Shown here piece by piece: positions 1-11,059 of a stretch of DNA of 64,000 nt. The notes under the pieces are model-generated. The model searched no databases and was not told where the DNA came from. It was given only the letters and a program-made list of their open reading frames with translations. This DNA comes from Cyclobacterium qasimii M12-11B (GTDB taxonomy: Bacteria; Bacteroidota; Bacteroidia; Cytophagales; Cyclobacteriaceae): NCBI RefSeq assembly GCF_000427295.1, contig NZ_ATNM01000139.1, positions 46,968-110,967 of the forward strand, in the 5' to 3' direction. The first letter of the stretch is position 1. Each line of letters starts with the position of its first letter. A program made the translations under genes and the position numbers.

Positions 1-1197
1 TTCTACAGAATCATAAGCTGTACGCCCTACAAACTTGCCATTTTCTTTCTTATCAATAAGAACTTTGTATTCCTTCCCAATTTTCTCTTGGTTAAGTTCA
101 AAAGAAATCTGTTCCTGTATCTCCATCAAACGATTGGCTCTTTCCTGCTTTACTTCCTGAGGAACACTGTCTTCCAAACCGTAAGCATGGGTATCCTCTT
201 CATGAGAATAAGTAAAAACACCTAAGCGTTCAAAACGCATGCGCTCTACAAAGTCCACCATTTCTTCAAACTCCGCTTCTCCTTCGCCTGGATGACCAGT
301 GATAAGTGTAGTCCTTATCGCAATGTCAGGGATTTTATTTCTGATTTCGTTGATCAGTGCCTCTTGTTTTTCACGGGTTGTTCCTCTTTTCATGGTTTTC
401 AACACCTCTGAAGAACCATGTTGCAAAGGAATATCCAGGTAATTACAAATATTGTCCCTTTCCGCCATCACTTCCAGCACATCCATCGGAAAACCTGTAG
501 GGTAAGCATAATGTAACCTTATCCACTCTAATCCTTCTACATCAGAAAGTGCGCGTAAAAGATCTGCAAGTCTTCGTTTTTTATAAAGATCCAAACCGTA
601 ATAGGTAGAATCCTGGGCGATCAAAAGAATTTCTTTGGTTCCACCAGCTACTTTGTGCTTGGCCTCTTTCACTAATTCCTCTATTGGACGGGAAACGTGC
701 CCACCTCTCATTAATGGAATGGCACAAAAGGCACATGGTCTGTCGCAGCCTTCGGAGATCTTCATGTAGGCATAATGCGAAGCATGGCTAAGTAGACGTT
801 CACCTACCAACTCATGCTTATAGTCCGCCTTAAATTTCTTCAATAATGCCGGAAGCTCTCTGGTTCCAAAAAAGGCATCCACCTGAGGGATTTCCAACTC
901 CAAATCATCCTTATACCTTTGAGAAAGGCATCCTGTGACATATACTTTGTCCACCAAGCCCTGATCCTTTGCAGCAGCATACTCTAAAATGGTATTGATA
1001 GATTCCTGCTTGGCATTGTCTATAAATCCACAAGTATTGATAATTACTATATTATTGTCCTCAGCATTTGATTCATGCCGGGCATCAATACCATTTCCTT
1101 TTAGTTGGCTAAGCAACACTTCAGAATCCACAAGGTTTTTGGAACAACCCATGGTGATGATATTGACTTTATCTTTTTTTAAGGTTCGTGCTTTCAT
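1..1197 (-). CDS. rimO: Ribosomal protein S12 methylthiotransferase RimO, 3' end cut by window edge
   Basis: RimO is a radical-SAM enzyme that adds a methylthio group to a conserved aspartate of ribosomal protein S12. I translated this gene by hand because it has no stop inside the window. It starts at the ATG at 1195-1197 and stays open for 399 codons to base 1, so about 35-40 C-terminal residues are missing compared with the usual 435-440. The N-terminal MTTase domain has the RimO-typical MGCSKNLVDSEV at residues 16-27, with cysteines 18, 56 and 90 as likely auxiliary cluster ligands. The radical-SAM CxxxCxxC motif is C151, C155 and C158 (GCDRPCAFC). The C-terminal part carries the start of a TRAM-like region. 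MiaB is the alternative, but the N-terminal motif favours RimO. Confidence 0.95.
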   Translation of the reverse strand, partial: MKARTLKKDKVNIITMGCSKNLVDSEVLLSQLKGNGIDARHESNAEDNNIVIINTCGFIDNAKQESINTILEYAAAKDQGLVDKVYVTGCLSQRYKDDLELEIPQVDAFFGTRELPALLKKFKADYKHELVGERLLSHASHYAYMKISEGCDRPCAFCAIPLMRGGHVSRPIEELVKEAKHKVAGGTKEILLIAQDSTYYGLDLYKKRRLADLLRALSDVEGLEWIRLHYAYPTGFPMDVLEVMAERDNICNYLDIPLQHGSSEVLKTMKRGTTREKQEALINEIRNKIPDIAIRTTLITGHPGEGEAEFEEMVDFVERMRFERLGVFTYSHEEDTHAYGLEDSVPQEVKQERANRLMEIQEQISFELNQEKIGKEYKVLIDKKENGKFVGRTAYDSVE

Positions 1198-1206
1198 ATC
1201 TTCCTG

Positions 1207-1214
1207 CAAAAGTA
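1207..1214 (-). promoter_or_regulatory. Bacteroidota -7 promoter element upstream of rimO
   Basis: On the minus strand the bases read TACTTTTG, followed by CA, ending 9 bases before the rimO ATG. This fits the TAnnTTTG -7 consensus of the Bacteroidota housekeeping sigma factor. The short distance implies a very short leader. A TTG further upstream could be the -33 element, but its spacing is shorter than usual, so only the -7 box is called. Confidence 0.5.
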
Positions 1215-1395
1215 CAAAATTACGCTGACAACCATTCTATACATCTCGCCTTTAGCGCAATGTTATTGAATTATTAAAGACTGAAATATTATGTAAAGAA
1301 TCCTTAATCTCTGTTCGTCTTTATTAAAACGGGAAAAGCCTACTTTTGAATAAGTAATACAGCGACAATTTTTTTATTACTCCTTGTAATTTTTT

Positions 1396-1427
1396 AAAAA
1401 GGCCACGATACAAATCGAGGCCTTTTT
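1396..1427. terminator. Terminator-like hairpin between divergent genes
   Basis: The arms AAAAAGGCC (1396-1404) and GGCCTTTTT (1419-1427) can pair around a 14-base loop and leave a T tract on either strand. The position between two divergent genes is odd for a terminator. It may end a small unannotated transcript or be a remnant. Confidence 0.4.
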
Positions 1428-1662
1428 CTTTTTGTACCAAGTATCCGCCAGAGAAACCCAATTTACTTGCTACCTTAAATTCGCAAACCTTCCAGGTTTT
1501 GCGGATAACCAGCCTGATGTTAAAATTAGCCGAGTGAAACCTGAAAGGTTTTATCTCGATAGGAACCAATTGATTAAAGAAGTCTACGGATTTAAGGTAC
1601 TATCCATCCGAAATATTGAGGTAAAAAGCCGATATTTACTGAAATACTATTAAAATACTGAA

Positions 1663-2307
1663 ATGGCTGGACAGGTAGAAAGAAAACAAACGATACAGGA
1701 AGAGTTTGCTAACACGGTCACGCACCTGATTGGTATTCTTTTTAGCATTGTTGCCATATCTCTTTTGGTCGTTTTTTCTGTTTTAAATGGCACTGCCTTA
1801 CATGTGGTCAGTTGCTGTATCTTTGGCGCCACCATGTTATTGCTTTATACCTCCTCAACCCTCTACCATGCCATACAGTCCAATGAACTAAAGCCCCTTT
1901 TGCGAAGCATTGATCACATTAGTATTTACTTTTTGATATCTGGCACCTATACCCCATTTTTATTGATTGGCTTAGGTGGCACCTTGGGATGGGTTTATTT
2001 CGGAATTGTATGGACCATCACCCTATTGGGTTTGGTATTTAAAATATTCTTTATCGGCAGGTTTGAAAAATTATCACTTATCCTGTACCTGGGAATGGGC
2101 TGGATGGCCTTGCTTCTTATAAAGCCATTGGTGGCCAACCTGAGTACAGAAATCATTTACCTGATTGCAGCTGGTGGTTTGGCTTATACCATAGGCACTG
2201 TTTTTTATGCCAATAAAAAAATGCTTTACGCCCACGCCATCTGGCATGTTTTTGTTCTTGCTGGTACGGTTTTACATTTCATTGCCATACTGTTTATGAT
2301 TACCTAG
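1663..2307 (+). CDS. Hemolysin III / PAQR-family membrane protein
   Basis: This 214-residue integral membrane protein belongs to the HlyIII (YqfA/PAQR-like) family, whose bacterial role is poorly known. The N-terminus has the family pattern of a short charged segment (EEFANTVTHLIG, about residues 12-23) before the first membrane helix. About seven hydrophobic helices follow. Family-conserved features include the SSTLYH segment near residues 64-69, an H-S/D region (LRSIDHISIY) and the C-terminal IWHVFVLAGTVLHF, whose histidines are candidate metal ligands. Length fits the family. Expression looks monocistronic. The hemolytic activity implied by the name is not demonstrated for most members. 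Confidence 0.92.
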   Translation: MAGQVERKQTIQEEFANTVTHLIGILFSIVAISLLVVFSVLNGTALHVVSCCIFGATMLLLYTSSTLYHAIQSNELKPLLRSIDHISIYFLISGTYTPFLLIGLGGTLGWVYFGIVWTITLLGLVFKIFFIGRFEKLSLILYLGMGWMALLLIKPLVANLSTEIIYLIAAGGLAYTIGTVFYANKKMLYAHAIWHVFVLAGTVLHFIAILFMIT

Positions 2308-2485
2308 AAGATTTCAGCGCCCAACAAAGCTGTCGGAGTTTCAAAACAAATAATGGGCAGAAATGATCACTTATCCACATAAGTTGGCATTTAAGATAAA
2401 TAATAACCCGAATATGTAACAAAGATCACTGTCTTTGGCCCAATCTATGTGTAGCTTTATAGTTGAACCAATAAATGAAACAGCT

Positions 2486-2878
2486 ATGAAATATTATATG
2501 AACAAAACACTCGAAGCACAATCCTTTTCAGGAGTAAAAGAAAAGGTAACTGCAGCCCTAAAAGAACAAGGGTTTGGTGTGCTTACGGAAATAGATATTC
2601 AAGCTACCATGAAAAAGAAATTGGACAAGGATTATTTACCGACCGTGATATTAGGTGCTTGTAATCCTGGTTTTGCAGACAAAGTGTTGACCATAGACCC
2701 AAATATGTCTGCCATGTTGCCTTGTAATGTAACGATAAGAGAACTTGAAAATGGCAAAATAGAGGTCTCAGCCATCGATCCTGAGGCCGCCATGGTTCCG
2801 GTAGGAAAAGAGGAAATCAAACCCCTGGCCAAAGAGGTTAAAGAAAAGTTGGCTAAAGCGATTGAAGCTATAAAATAA
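2486..2878 (+). CDS. DUF302 domain protein
   Basis: This small cytoplasmic protein belongs to the DUF302 family. The open frame begins at 2435, but the family's usual start is the later ATG at 2486, giving 130 residues beginning MKYYMNKTLEAQSF. The family signature appears in order: LKEQGFGVLTEIDIQATMK, then LGACNPGFA, then LPCNVTIRE, then the IDPEAAM segment. The biochemical function is unknown; some relatives are linked to metal or redox stress. It ends just before a strong bidirectional hairpin shared with the convergent flavin reductase. Confidence 0.88.
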   Translation: MKYYMNKTLEAQSFSGVKEKVTAALKEQGFGVLTEIDIQATMKKKLDKDYLPTVILGACNPGFADKVLTIDPNMSAMLPCNVTIRELENGKIEVSAIDPEAAMVPVGKEEIKPLAKEVKEKLAKAIEAIK

Positions 2879-2883
2879 AAATA

Positions 2884-2925
2884 AAGGAGATTTCTATTAT
2901 CAGAAATCTCCTTCTCTTTCTCTTT
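2884..2925. terminator. Bidirectional terminator
   Basis: A perfect 12-base stem, AAGGAGATTTCT (2884-2895) with AGAAATCTCCTT (2902-2913), surrounds a 6-base loop and is followed by a pyrimidine-rich tract. It sits between the convergent DUF302 and flavin reductase genes, so it can serve both strands. Confidence 0.85.
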
Positions 2926-2935
2926 ATACGGTCAT

Positions 2936-3607
2936 TTATTTTTCAAAAACCAAAGCCTCGGGACTTGCTCCTAATTCTTTTAGAGCGCTATTGACCGCTT
3001 TTATAAACCCCTCAGGACCACATACGTAAAAGTTCTGGTGCTTGAAATCGTTGATATTCTCCTTAAGGTAATCTTTGTCAATTCTTCCGCGGTCGTATGC
3101 ACTGTCTTTCTGATGCTCGATGATATTTTGAAATTTATGTCCTAAAATGGACTTCAATTCTTCAAAAAGGATGATATCATCATTGGTTTTATTGGCAAAT
3201 AGCAATTGGTTTTTGCCAATCTGATTTTTTTGTCGCAAGTCTCGAAAAATGGAAATAAATGGGGTTATTCCAGCGCCCCCTGCCAAAAATACGCCATCAC
3301 CCTTGTAGGAAATGGCTCCCCAGGCATCCCCTATTTCCACTTTATCTCCCACTTGAGCATTAGCTAACCTTTTGGTCACCCCTTCATGATCTTCGTAAGT
3401 TTTAATGGTGAACTCTAAAAAATCGTCTTTGGGAAGGTTTGTAAAGGAGAATGGTCGCTTTACATCCTCCCAACCTTCTTTCAATAAACTCAATTCAGTG
3501 GCTTGCCCTGGCACAAAAGAATAACCTTTGGGTTTTTCTATTTTGAAAGCAAAGGTATCGTGCGTGACTGAACTTTTATCTAAAATACTTAATTGATAAG
3601 GCTCCAT
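2936..3607 (-). CDS. FAD-dependent ferredoxin/flavodoxin reductase-like oxidoreductase
   Basis: A 223-residue protein of the ferredoxin-NADP+ reductase fold. The N-terminal FAD barrel carries RPFSFTN (about residues 51-57), the usual RxYS-type flavin motif. The NAD(P) half has GAGITPF near residue 113 and the C-terminal CGPEGF motif near residue 197. It lacks an additional 2Fe-2S or heme domain, so it is a stand-alone reductase that would pass electrons between NAD(P)H and an unknown partner. It stands alone, convergent with DUF302. The partner and pyridine-nucleotide preference cannot be read from sequence. Confidence 0.9.
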   Translation of the reverse strand: MEPYQLSILDKSSVTHDTFAFKIEKPKGYSFVPGQATELSLLKEGWEDVKRPFSFTNLPKDDFLEFTIKTYEDHEGVTKRLANAQVGDKVEIGDAWGAISYKGDGVFLAGGAGITPFISIFRDLRQKNQIGKNQLLFANKTNDDIILFEELKSILGHKFQNIIEHQKDSAYDRGRIDKDYLKENINDFKHQNFYVCGPEGFIKAVNSALKELGASPEALVFEK

Positions 3608-3725
3608 AGGACTTTAGGTTTTATGGTTAATAAACTGTTCAATTAACCACAAACATTAATCCAGAATCTATTTTAGTATTAATTTTATTAAAAATTAGCT
3701 TTATTTTATTATTCAACCTAATAAA

Positions 3726-3962
3726 TTAGTAAACAAAATCATCTAATTCTATGGCATCTCCTCCAGATTCGTAAGCAAAAAAGTCCCACAAAGCTTCTAA
3801 ATCAAGGCCATTTGAAACTACATTTTCTTGTTCTGAGAAAGGCTGTAATGCAAATGGCTCCATTCCTTTTCCAACCTCTTGGAAAGCAAAATCCTGAATG
3901 GTCAAATCGTTTACCAGAAGCAAATATACAAATGGGAGAAGCCAGCATTTTTTCCAGTTCAT
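3726..3962 (-). CDS. Small secreted hypothetical protein
   Basis: A 78-residue frame with a short basic N-terminus and hydrophobic stretch (CWLLPFVYLLLVNDL) consistent with a signal peptide. An acidic mature part follows, ending in a run rich in D, E and aromatic residues (DAIELDDFVY). I recognise no family. Its own intergenic space, plausible export signal and lack of an opposing gene support it as real. It could also be a chance frame. Confidence 0.5.
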   Translation of the reverse strand: MNWKKCWLLPFVYLLLVNDLTIQDFAFQEVGKGMEPFALQPFSEQENVVSNGLDLEALWDFFAYESGGDAIELDDFVY

Positions 3963-4194
3963 GATTCCTAAAATTTAATCTAGTTGAATTTCGATCTATT
4001 TCTTCTTAAAAATTGACCCTAAAGAAGCAGGTTTACCTTTCTATTTCATCTTAAGTTCAAACTATATACGAACAGTTAACCTTTAATGGATTAAGGTGAT
4101 TTTCCTTTACACAAACTATTATGGACAATCTGAAAGTTTTGATTGTGATTGTCTTTCTTAGCCCTTAATTTAACCCGAAATTAAAATACTTGAG

Positions 4195-5865
4195 ATGACC
4201 ATTTTATTTACCATCCTGCTCCATTGGTTCACAGTTTTGCCATTGCCTATTTCAAAAACGACCACCGATTCCATCAAAATCACAGATTTTACGAAAGCCT
4301 TTGAAGATTTAAATACCTTGCCAGCTTCCTTTTTGGTAACCAATAATATCTCTTACAATGCAGAAGGAGGCCACCTTCAAGGCATCCAGCTATACAAAGA
4401 CCATACTGCTTACCTAAGCGGAAGCTCAGAAGACTTGAGTTATATGGTAAAAATGGAACTGGGGGAACAATCCAAGGTTGTATCTATCGATACACTGATG
4501 AAGGCTCCACTACGCCATGCCGGTGGATTCCAAATTTTTGATCAGTACCTGGCTGTTGGCATTGAAGACAATAAAAAAAGGAACCTTGCATATCTACAAG
4601 TGTATAACTTAGAAGCGGAAAACCCCTTTGATAAACCCATCTATACCATAGAACGAAAAGGGGATTACGAACGGGTTACAGCAGGAGCAGTGGGCATTAC
4701 TGCTTTTCAAGGTCAAGTATTGATTTTGGTTGCCAACTGGGACAGTCGGGTCCTGGACTTTTATTCCTGTCCTGAGCAGGATTTTTATGCTGGAAAAGGA
4801 AAATTCACTTTCAAAAGTGCTATAGAAGTAAAAGGCCCATCCAGAACTAAATGGTCCGATCCATACTGGTTATCTTATCAAAACTTGAATTTGTTTTCGG
4901 ACCAGAAAGACCAACTGTACATGGTTGGTACCGCCAAGAATGATGAAGGAGAACAAGTTGCAGACTTATTTCACCTTCAACTAGCGTCCTCATCCGCTAA
5001 AATCACCAAAATAAATTCTAAGGTATTTGACACCAACACTTCGGTAGACTTTAAAGCCGCTGCGGGTTTAAATATTGCTGTATCTGGCAGTCTGATATTG
5101 GCGGCAGCTCCTTATCATTTGGAAAAGAATACCACCATCAATTTATTCACCACTTCTGCCCCAAAATCCACAACCTGGAAAACAATACAGGAGTGGCCTT
5201 CTCCGGATGCCCGACAAGCAGCAGCAGCTACTGAACAACATGTCTTTGCGATAAACAATCATTCTATTAGTAAATACAACAGGTCTTCGGGTGAATTAAT
5301 CGCTTCCAAAAGCTACCCAAACACCAAACATTTGAACAGTGGATTCCTGAGTGAAGGCCTTCTCTATTGTGCCCACTCCAACTATCCAAACCAGCCAGAC
5401 AGCAGTAGTATTCGCCTAATTGACCCCAAAACACTCGCATTAAAACAAACGATAAATCTGGGGAAAAGTGAAGGTAGCCTTACCTGGATTGTTAAAAACA
5501 AGGGCCATTGGTATGCACTCTTCGCTTATTATGGTGAAAACAATCACCTCACTTATCTAGCCAGAATGAATGATAATTGGGAGATTTTACAAAAATGGAC
5601 CTTTCCCGAATCAGTAATTGAGGAGATGGGTAAAATGAGCATTTCTGGAGGGGTGGCTTGGAAAGAAGGTTTTTTAGTCACAGGCCACGATGAAAAAATA
5701 TTGTATTATGTTACCCTACCTAAAAACGGCGAAATTTTAAACTTCATGCAACAATATGAAGCACCATTTACAGGCCAGGGAATTGCATTGGATCCTTTTA
5801 CTGGTGGACTTATTGGAATAAACAGGGCTGACAAAAAAGTGATTGCTGCCCAATTTCGCCCTTAA
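4195..5865 (+). CDS. Hypothetical secreted beta-rich protein
   Basis: A 556-residue protein of unknown function. The first 20 residues (hydrophobic MTILFTILLHWFTVLPL) look like a signal peptide, so it is probably periplasmic or outer-surface. The remainder is rich in alternating beta-strand-like segments with repeated Y/W-x-hydrophobic blocks, suggesting a beta-propeller; this is inference. No catalytic motif or named domain is evident. It converges with the esterase gene, one base separating the two stop codons. Confidence 0.75.
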   Translation: MTILFTILLHWFTVLPLPISKTTTDSIKITDFTKAFEDLNTLPASFLVTNNISYNAEGGHLQGIQLYKDHTAYLSGSSEDLSYMVKMELGEQSKVVSIDTLMKAPLRHAGGFQIFDQYLAVGIEDNKKRNLAYLQVYNLEAENPFDKPIYTIERKGDYERVTAGAVGITAFQGQVLILVANWDSRVLDFYSCPEQDFYAGKGKFTFKSAIEVKGPSRTKWSDPYWLSYQNLNLFSDQKDQLYMVGTAKNDEGEQVADLFHLQLASSSAKITKINSKVFDTNTSVDFKAAAGLNIAVSGSLILAAAPYHLEKNTTINLFTTSAPKSTTWKTIQEWPSPDARQAAAATEQHVFAINNHSISKYNRSSGELIASKSYPNTKHLNSGFLSEGLLYCAHSNYPNQPDSSSIRLIDPKTLALKQTINLGKSEGSLTWIVKNKGHWYALFAYYGENNHLTYLARMNDNWEILQKWTFPESVIEEMGKMSISGGVAWKEGFLVTGHDEKILYYVTLPKNGEILNFMQQYEAPFTGQGIALDPFTGGLIGINRADKKVIAAQFRP

Positions 5866-5866
5866 T

Positions 5867-6727
5867 TTACTCACCCACTGATTTAACAAATTTAGTAACC
5901 CATCTAAATCCTCTACCAGGTGTATAGACCATTTGAAGCATCATAGGAATATGCCTTTTGCTCTTCTGCACTTTAAAACTAGGCTCCGGCTCAAATTTCT
6001 TGTATTCCTTTATAAACCTATGGGTACCTTCAATAATACTCTCTTCGGTTTTTCCGCCCATCATAATTAGCATTGGGGGCATATTGTCATGTAAAAAATA
6101 GATCGGAGAGGTATCCTTCCACACTTCAGGTGAGTCGGTAAAGGTCTTCAAATGAGAAGTCCCTGGTGCATTGTTTTTCTCCTTAAAATAATGGTACATA
6201 TCAAATCCTGCTGCATCGATTAAAACAGTCGCTGCAATTGGGTTTTTAACTCCCAAACTATCGAAATATTCATCCCGAATAGAAATAAGGCTTGCCAAAT
6301 GGCCACCTGCAGAATGCCCTGAAACTACTATCTTTTCCGGGTCTCCCCCAAAATCCGCAATATTCTCTTCCACCCAATTCAAAGCCTTCGCAGAAGCTTT
6401 TCCCATACTATGGATTTTGTATTCAGGGCTTAAGGGATAATCAATTATGACCGTAACGATATTTCTCCTGGCCCACCTTCGCGCTATGAGGCTGTATTGT
6501 TCTTTAGATCCTGACCTCCAGCTACCTCCATGGATAAATACCAAGACAGGGAGGGCTTCTTTAATTTTTTTAGGCCTAAAAATGTTTAACCTTTTTTCAG
6601 GCAATTCACCTAGGTAACCTTCTTCCATATAAGTAATGTTCTCCGAAACAGTAATCCCCCTAAAAGAACAGGCCCCACACAAAAACAAGAGAAAACAGTA
6701 AACAAGTATTCGCATTTTAGTATCCAT
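5867..6727 (-). CDS. Alpha/beta hydrolase (esterase/lipase-like) lipoprotein
   Basis: A 286-residue alpha/beta hydrolase of the BD-FAE/esterase type, anchored as a lipoprotein by a lipobox ending FLCGAC at C20. The oxyanion loop is HGGSW at residues 66-70, the nucleophile elbow is GHSAGG with S139, and a likely catalytic histidine lies in KRHIPMM near residue 263. The acid is probably an aspartate between these, near the DSPEVWKD segment. It likely hydrolyses short-chain or carbohydrate esters at the cell envelope. The stop lies one base from the stop of the opposing hypothetical gene. The substrate cannot be inferred. Confidence 0.9.
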   Translation of the reverse strand: MDTKMRILVYCFLLFLCGACSFRGITVSENITYMEEGYLGELPEKRLNIFRPKKIKEALPVLVFIHGGSWRSGSKEQYSLIARRWARRNIVTVIIDYPLSPEYKIHSMGKASAKALNWVEENIADFGGDPEKIVVSGHSAGGHLASLISIRDEYFDSLGVKNPIAATVLIDAAGFDMYHYFKEKNNAPGTSHLKTFTDSPEVWKDTSPIYFLHDNMPPMLIMMGGKTEESIIEGTHRFIKEYKKFEPEPSFKVQKSKRHIPMMLQMVYTPGRGFRWVTKFVKSVGE

Positions 6728-6879
6728 TTAACCTAATATACGGGAAATCAACCAATGCAGACCATTCTTAGAAATGCCTAAAGGTAAATAATAGTAGTTT
6801 TTTATTGAGTTTATTTCAAATAATAGTATCAATCCTTCCTAGTTAATTATTTTCGTGTCTTAATTCAAGTTGTAAATAA

Positions 6880-8010
6880 ATGATTGAAAATTCTGCTATA
6901 AAGTTTCTGGACTTAAAAGCTATAAATCAGGGATTTGAGCCTGAACTCACTGAGACGCTTTTAGAGATCAGTCAAAGTGGTCAGTTTGTCAATGGAGAAA
7001 TTTCTGAGAAATTTGAAAAGAACTTTGCGCACTATATTGGTACAGAACACTGTATCAGCTTAGGTAATGGCACCAATGCCCTTGAGCTGATTCTAAAGGC
7101 TTATTTGGTGATGGGTATTTTAGAAAAAAAGGATGAAATCCTTGTTCCGGCCAATACCTTTTTTGCCACTTTCCTTGCCATCTCCAATCAGGGGTTGGTT
7201 CCAGTCCCTGTTGAACCGGACCCTACTACTTTCAACATTTGTGCCTCTTCCCTTGAACAAAAAATCACTGAAAAATCCCGAGCGCTTTTATTGGTTCACC
7301 TGTTTGGCAGAAATGCTTTAAGCGAAGAGATAAAACAGCTTTTAGAAAAAAATAACCTCAAATTAATTGAGGACAATGCTCAAGCGGTTGGAAGTATTTA
7401 TAATGGAAATAGAACTGGTGCACTAGGCCATTCTGCAGCGCATAGTTTTTATCCTACCAAAAACCTGGGGGCCTTAGGAGATGCCGGGGCCGTCACCACC
7501 AATGACCTTGAACTTGCCGCCACCATCAGGGCATTGGGCAATTATGGGGGCAAAGAGAAATATGTATTCGAGTACTTGGGTACGCATTCAAAAATGGATG
7601 AAATTCAGGCAGGTGTACTCAATATAAAACTCCCTTATTTGGATAAAAGCAACCGCTTTAGAAATGAAATAGCGGGAACTTACCTCCATGAGATCGACTC
7701 AATTCACCTGACCCTTCCGAAAGCTCCTGAGCAAAATCAACCTTTATCGCATACCTGGCATTTGTTCACTTTATTGGTTCCAAAAAGGGAAAACCTAATT
7801 CGACACCTCTCCAAAATGGGGATTGAAACAGCCATCCATTACCCCATTCCACCGCACCTTCAGCCCGTTTATCGCCAAACAGATTTTGGGGAATTGCCAA
7901 TAACAGAGAGAATTCATCAAGAAACGCTGAGTATCCCTCTTAACCCTATCTTAAAGAAAACAGAAATTAAATACATTATTGAGGCAATCAATAATTGGGA
8001 TGGAAAGTGA
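6880..8010 (+). CDS. DegT/DnrJ/EryC1/StrS family PLP-dependent sugar aminotransferase
   Basis: A 376-residue aspartate-aminotransferase-fold enzyme of the DegT family, which makes amino sugars from nucleotide-linked keto sugars. Visible motifs are the LGNGTNALEL cofactor loop (residues 61-70), EDNAQAVG with D165, and SFYPTKNLGALGDAGAV, where K194 should form the PLP Schiff base. Length is normal. No surrounding polysaccharide or nucleotide-sugar genes are present, so its pathway (surface glycan or secondary metabolite) is open. Motifs are seen; the amino-sugar role is from the family. Confidence 0.93.
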   Translation: MIENSAIKFLDLKAINQGFEPELTETLLEISQSGQFVNGEISEKFEKNFAHYIGTEHCISLGNGTNALELILKAYLVMGILEKKDEILVPANTFFATFLAISNQGLVPVPVEPDPTTFNICASSLEQKITEKSRALLLVHLFGRNALSEEIKQLLEKNNLKLIEDNAQAVGSIYNGNRTGALGHSAAHSFYPTKNLGALGDAGAVTTNDLELAATIRALGNYGGKEKYVFEYLGTHSKMDEIQAGVLNIKLPYLDKSNRFRNEIAGTYLHEIDSIHLTLPKAPEQNQPLSHTWHLFTLLVPKRENLIRHLSKMGIETAIHYPIPPHLQPVYRQTDFGELPITERIHQETLSIPLNPILKKTEIKYIIEAINNWDGK

Positions 8011-8076
8011 GGCCTCTGTTCTCAAAGCGCAATCAACCCCACTTATCCAAAATGAAAAAATCACAGGGATAATAAA

Positions 8077-8120
8077 GCCAATTCCTGCCTCACTGGAGAA
8101 CAGTTCAGACAGGAATTGGC
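8077..8120. terminator. Hairpin between convergent degT-like gene and pgi
   Basis: GCCAATTCCTG (8077-8087) pairs exactly with CAGGAATTGGC (8110-8120), and the loop contains a further CACTG/CAGTT partial pairing. It lies between two convergent genes. No long T tract follows, so it may act as a stabilising or REP-like stem rather than a classical intrinsic terminator. Confidence 0.6.
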
Positions 8121-8169
8121 AATGAATTTAACTTGAAACAGTCAATAGTACGCCATTAACTAATTCAGT

Positions 8170-11059
<2,890 letters not shown>

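Larger units (their letters stand above)
1198..1662. other. Divergent intergenic region with inverted repeats
   Basis: This 465-base gap separates the divergent rimO and hemolysin III genes. It holds an AAAAAGGCC / GGCCTTTTT inverted repeat at 1396-1404 and 1419-1427, which looks like a terminator although no gene ends here. A second structure is the short perfect palindrome AAACCTGAAAGGTTT at 1537-1551, preceded by a related imperfect one at about 1484-1504. These resemble intergenic REP-type palindromes. No convincing coding sequence was seen. Confidence 0.5.

Noticed and set aside
1432..1653. 73-codon plus-strand frame upstream of hemolysin III
   Set aside because: It crosses the inverted repeats, has no family features and looks like an artefact of AT-rich intergenic sequence.
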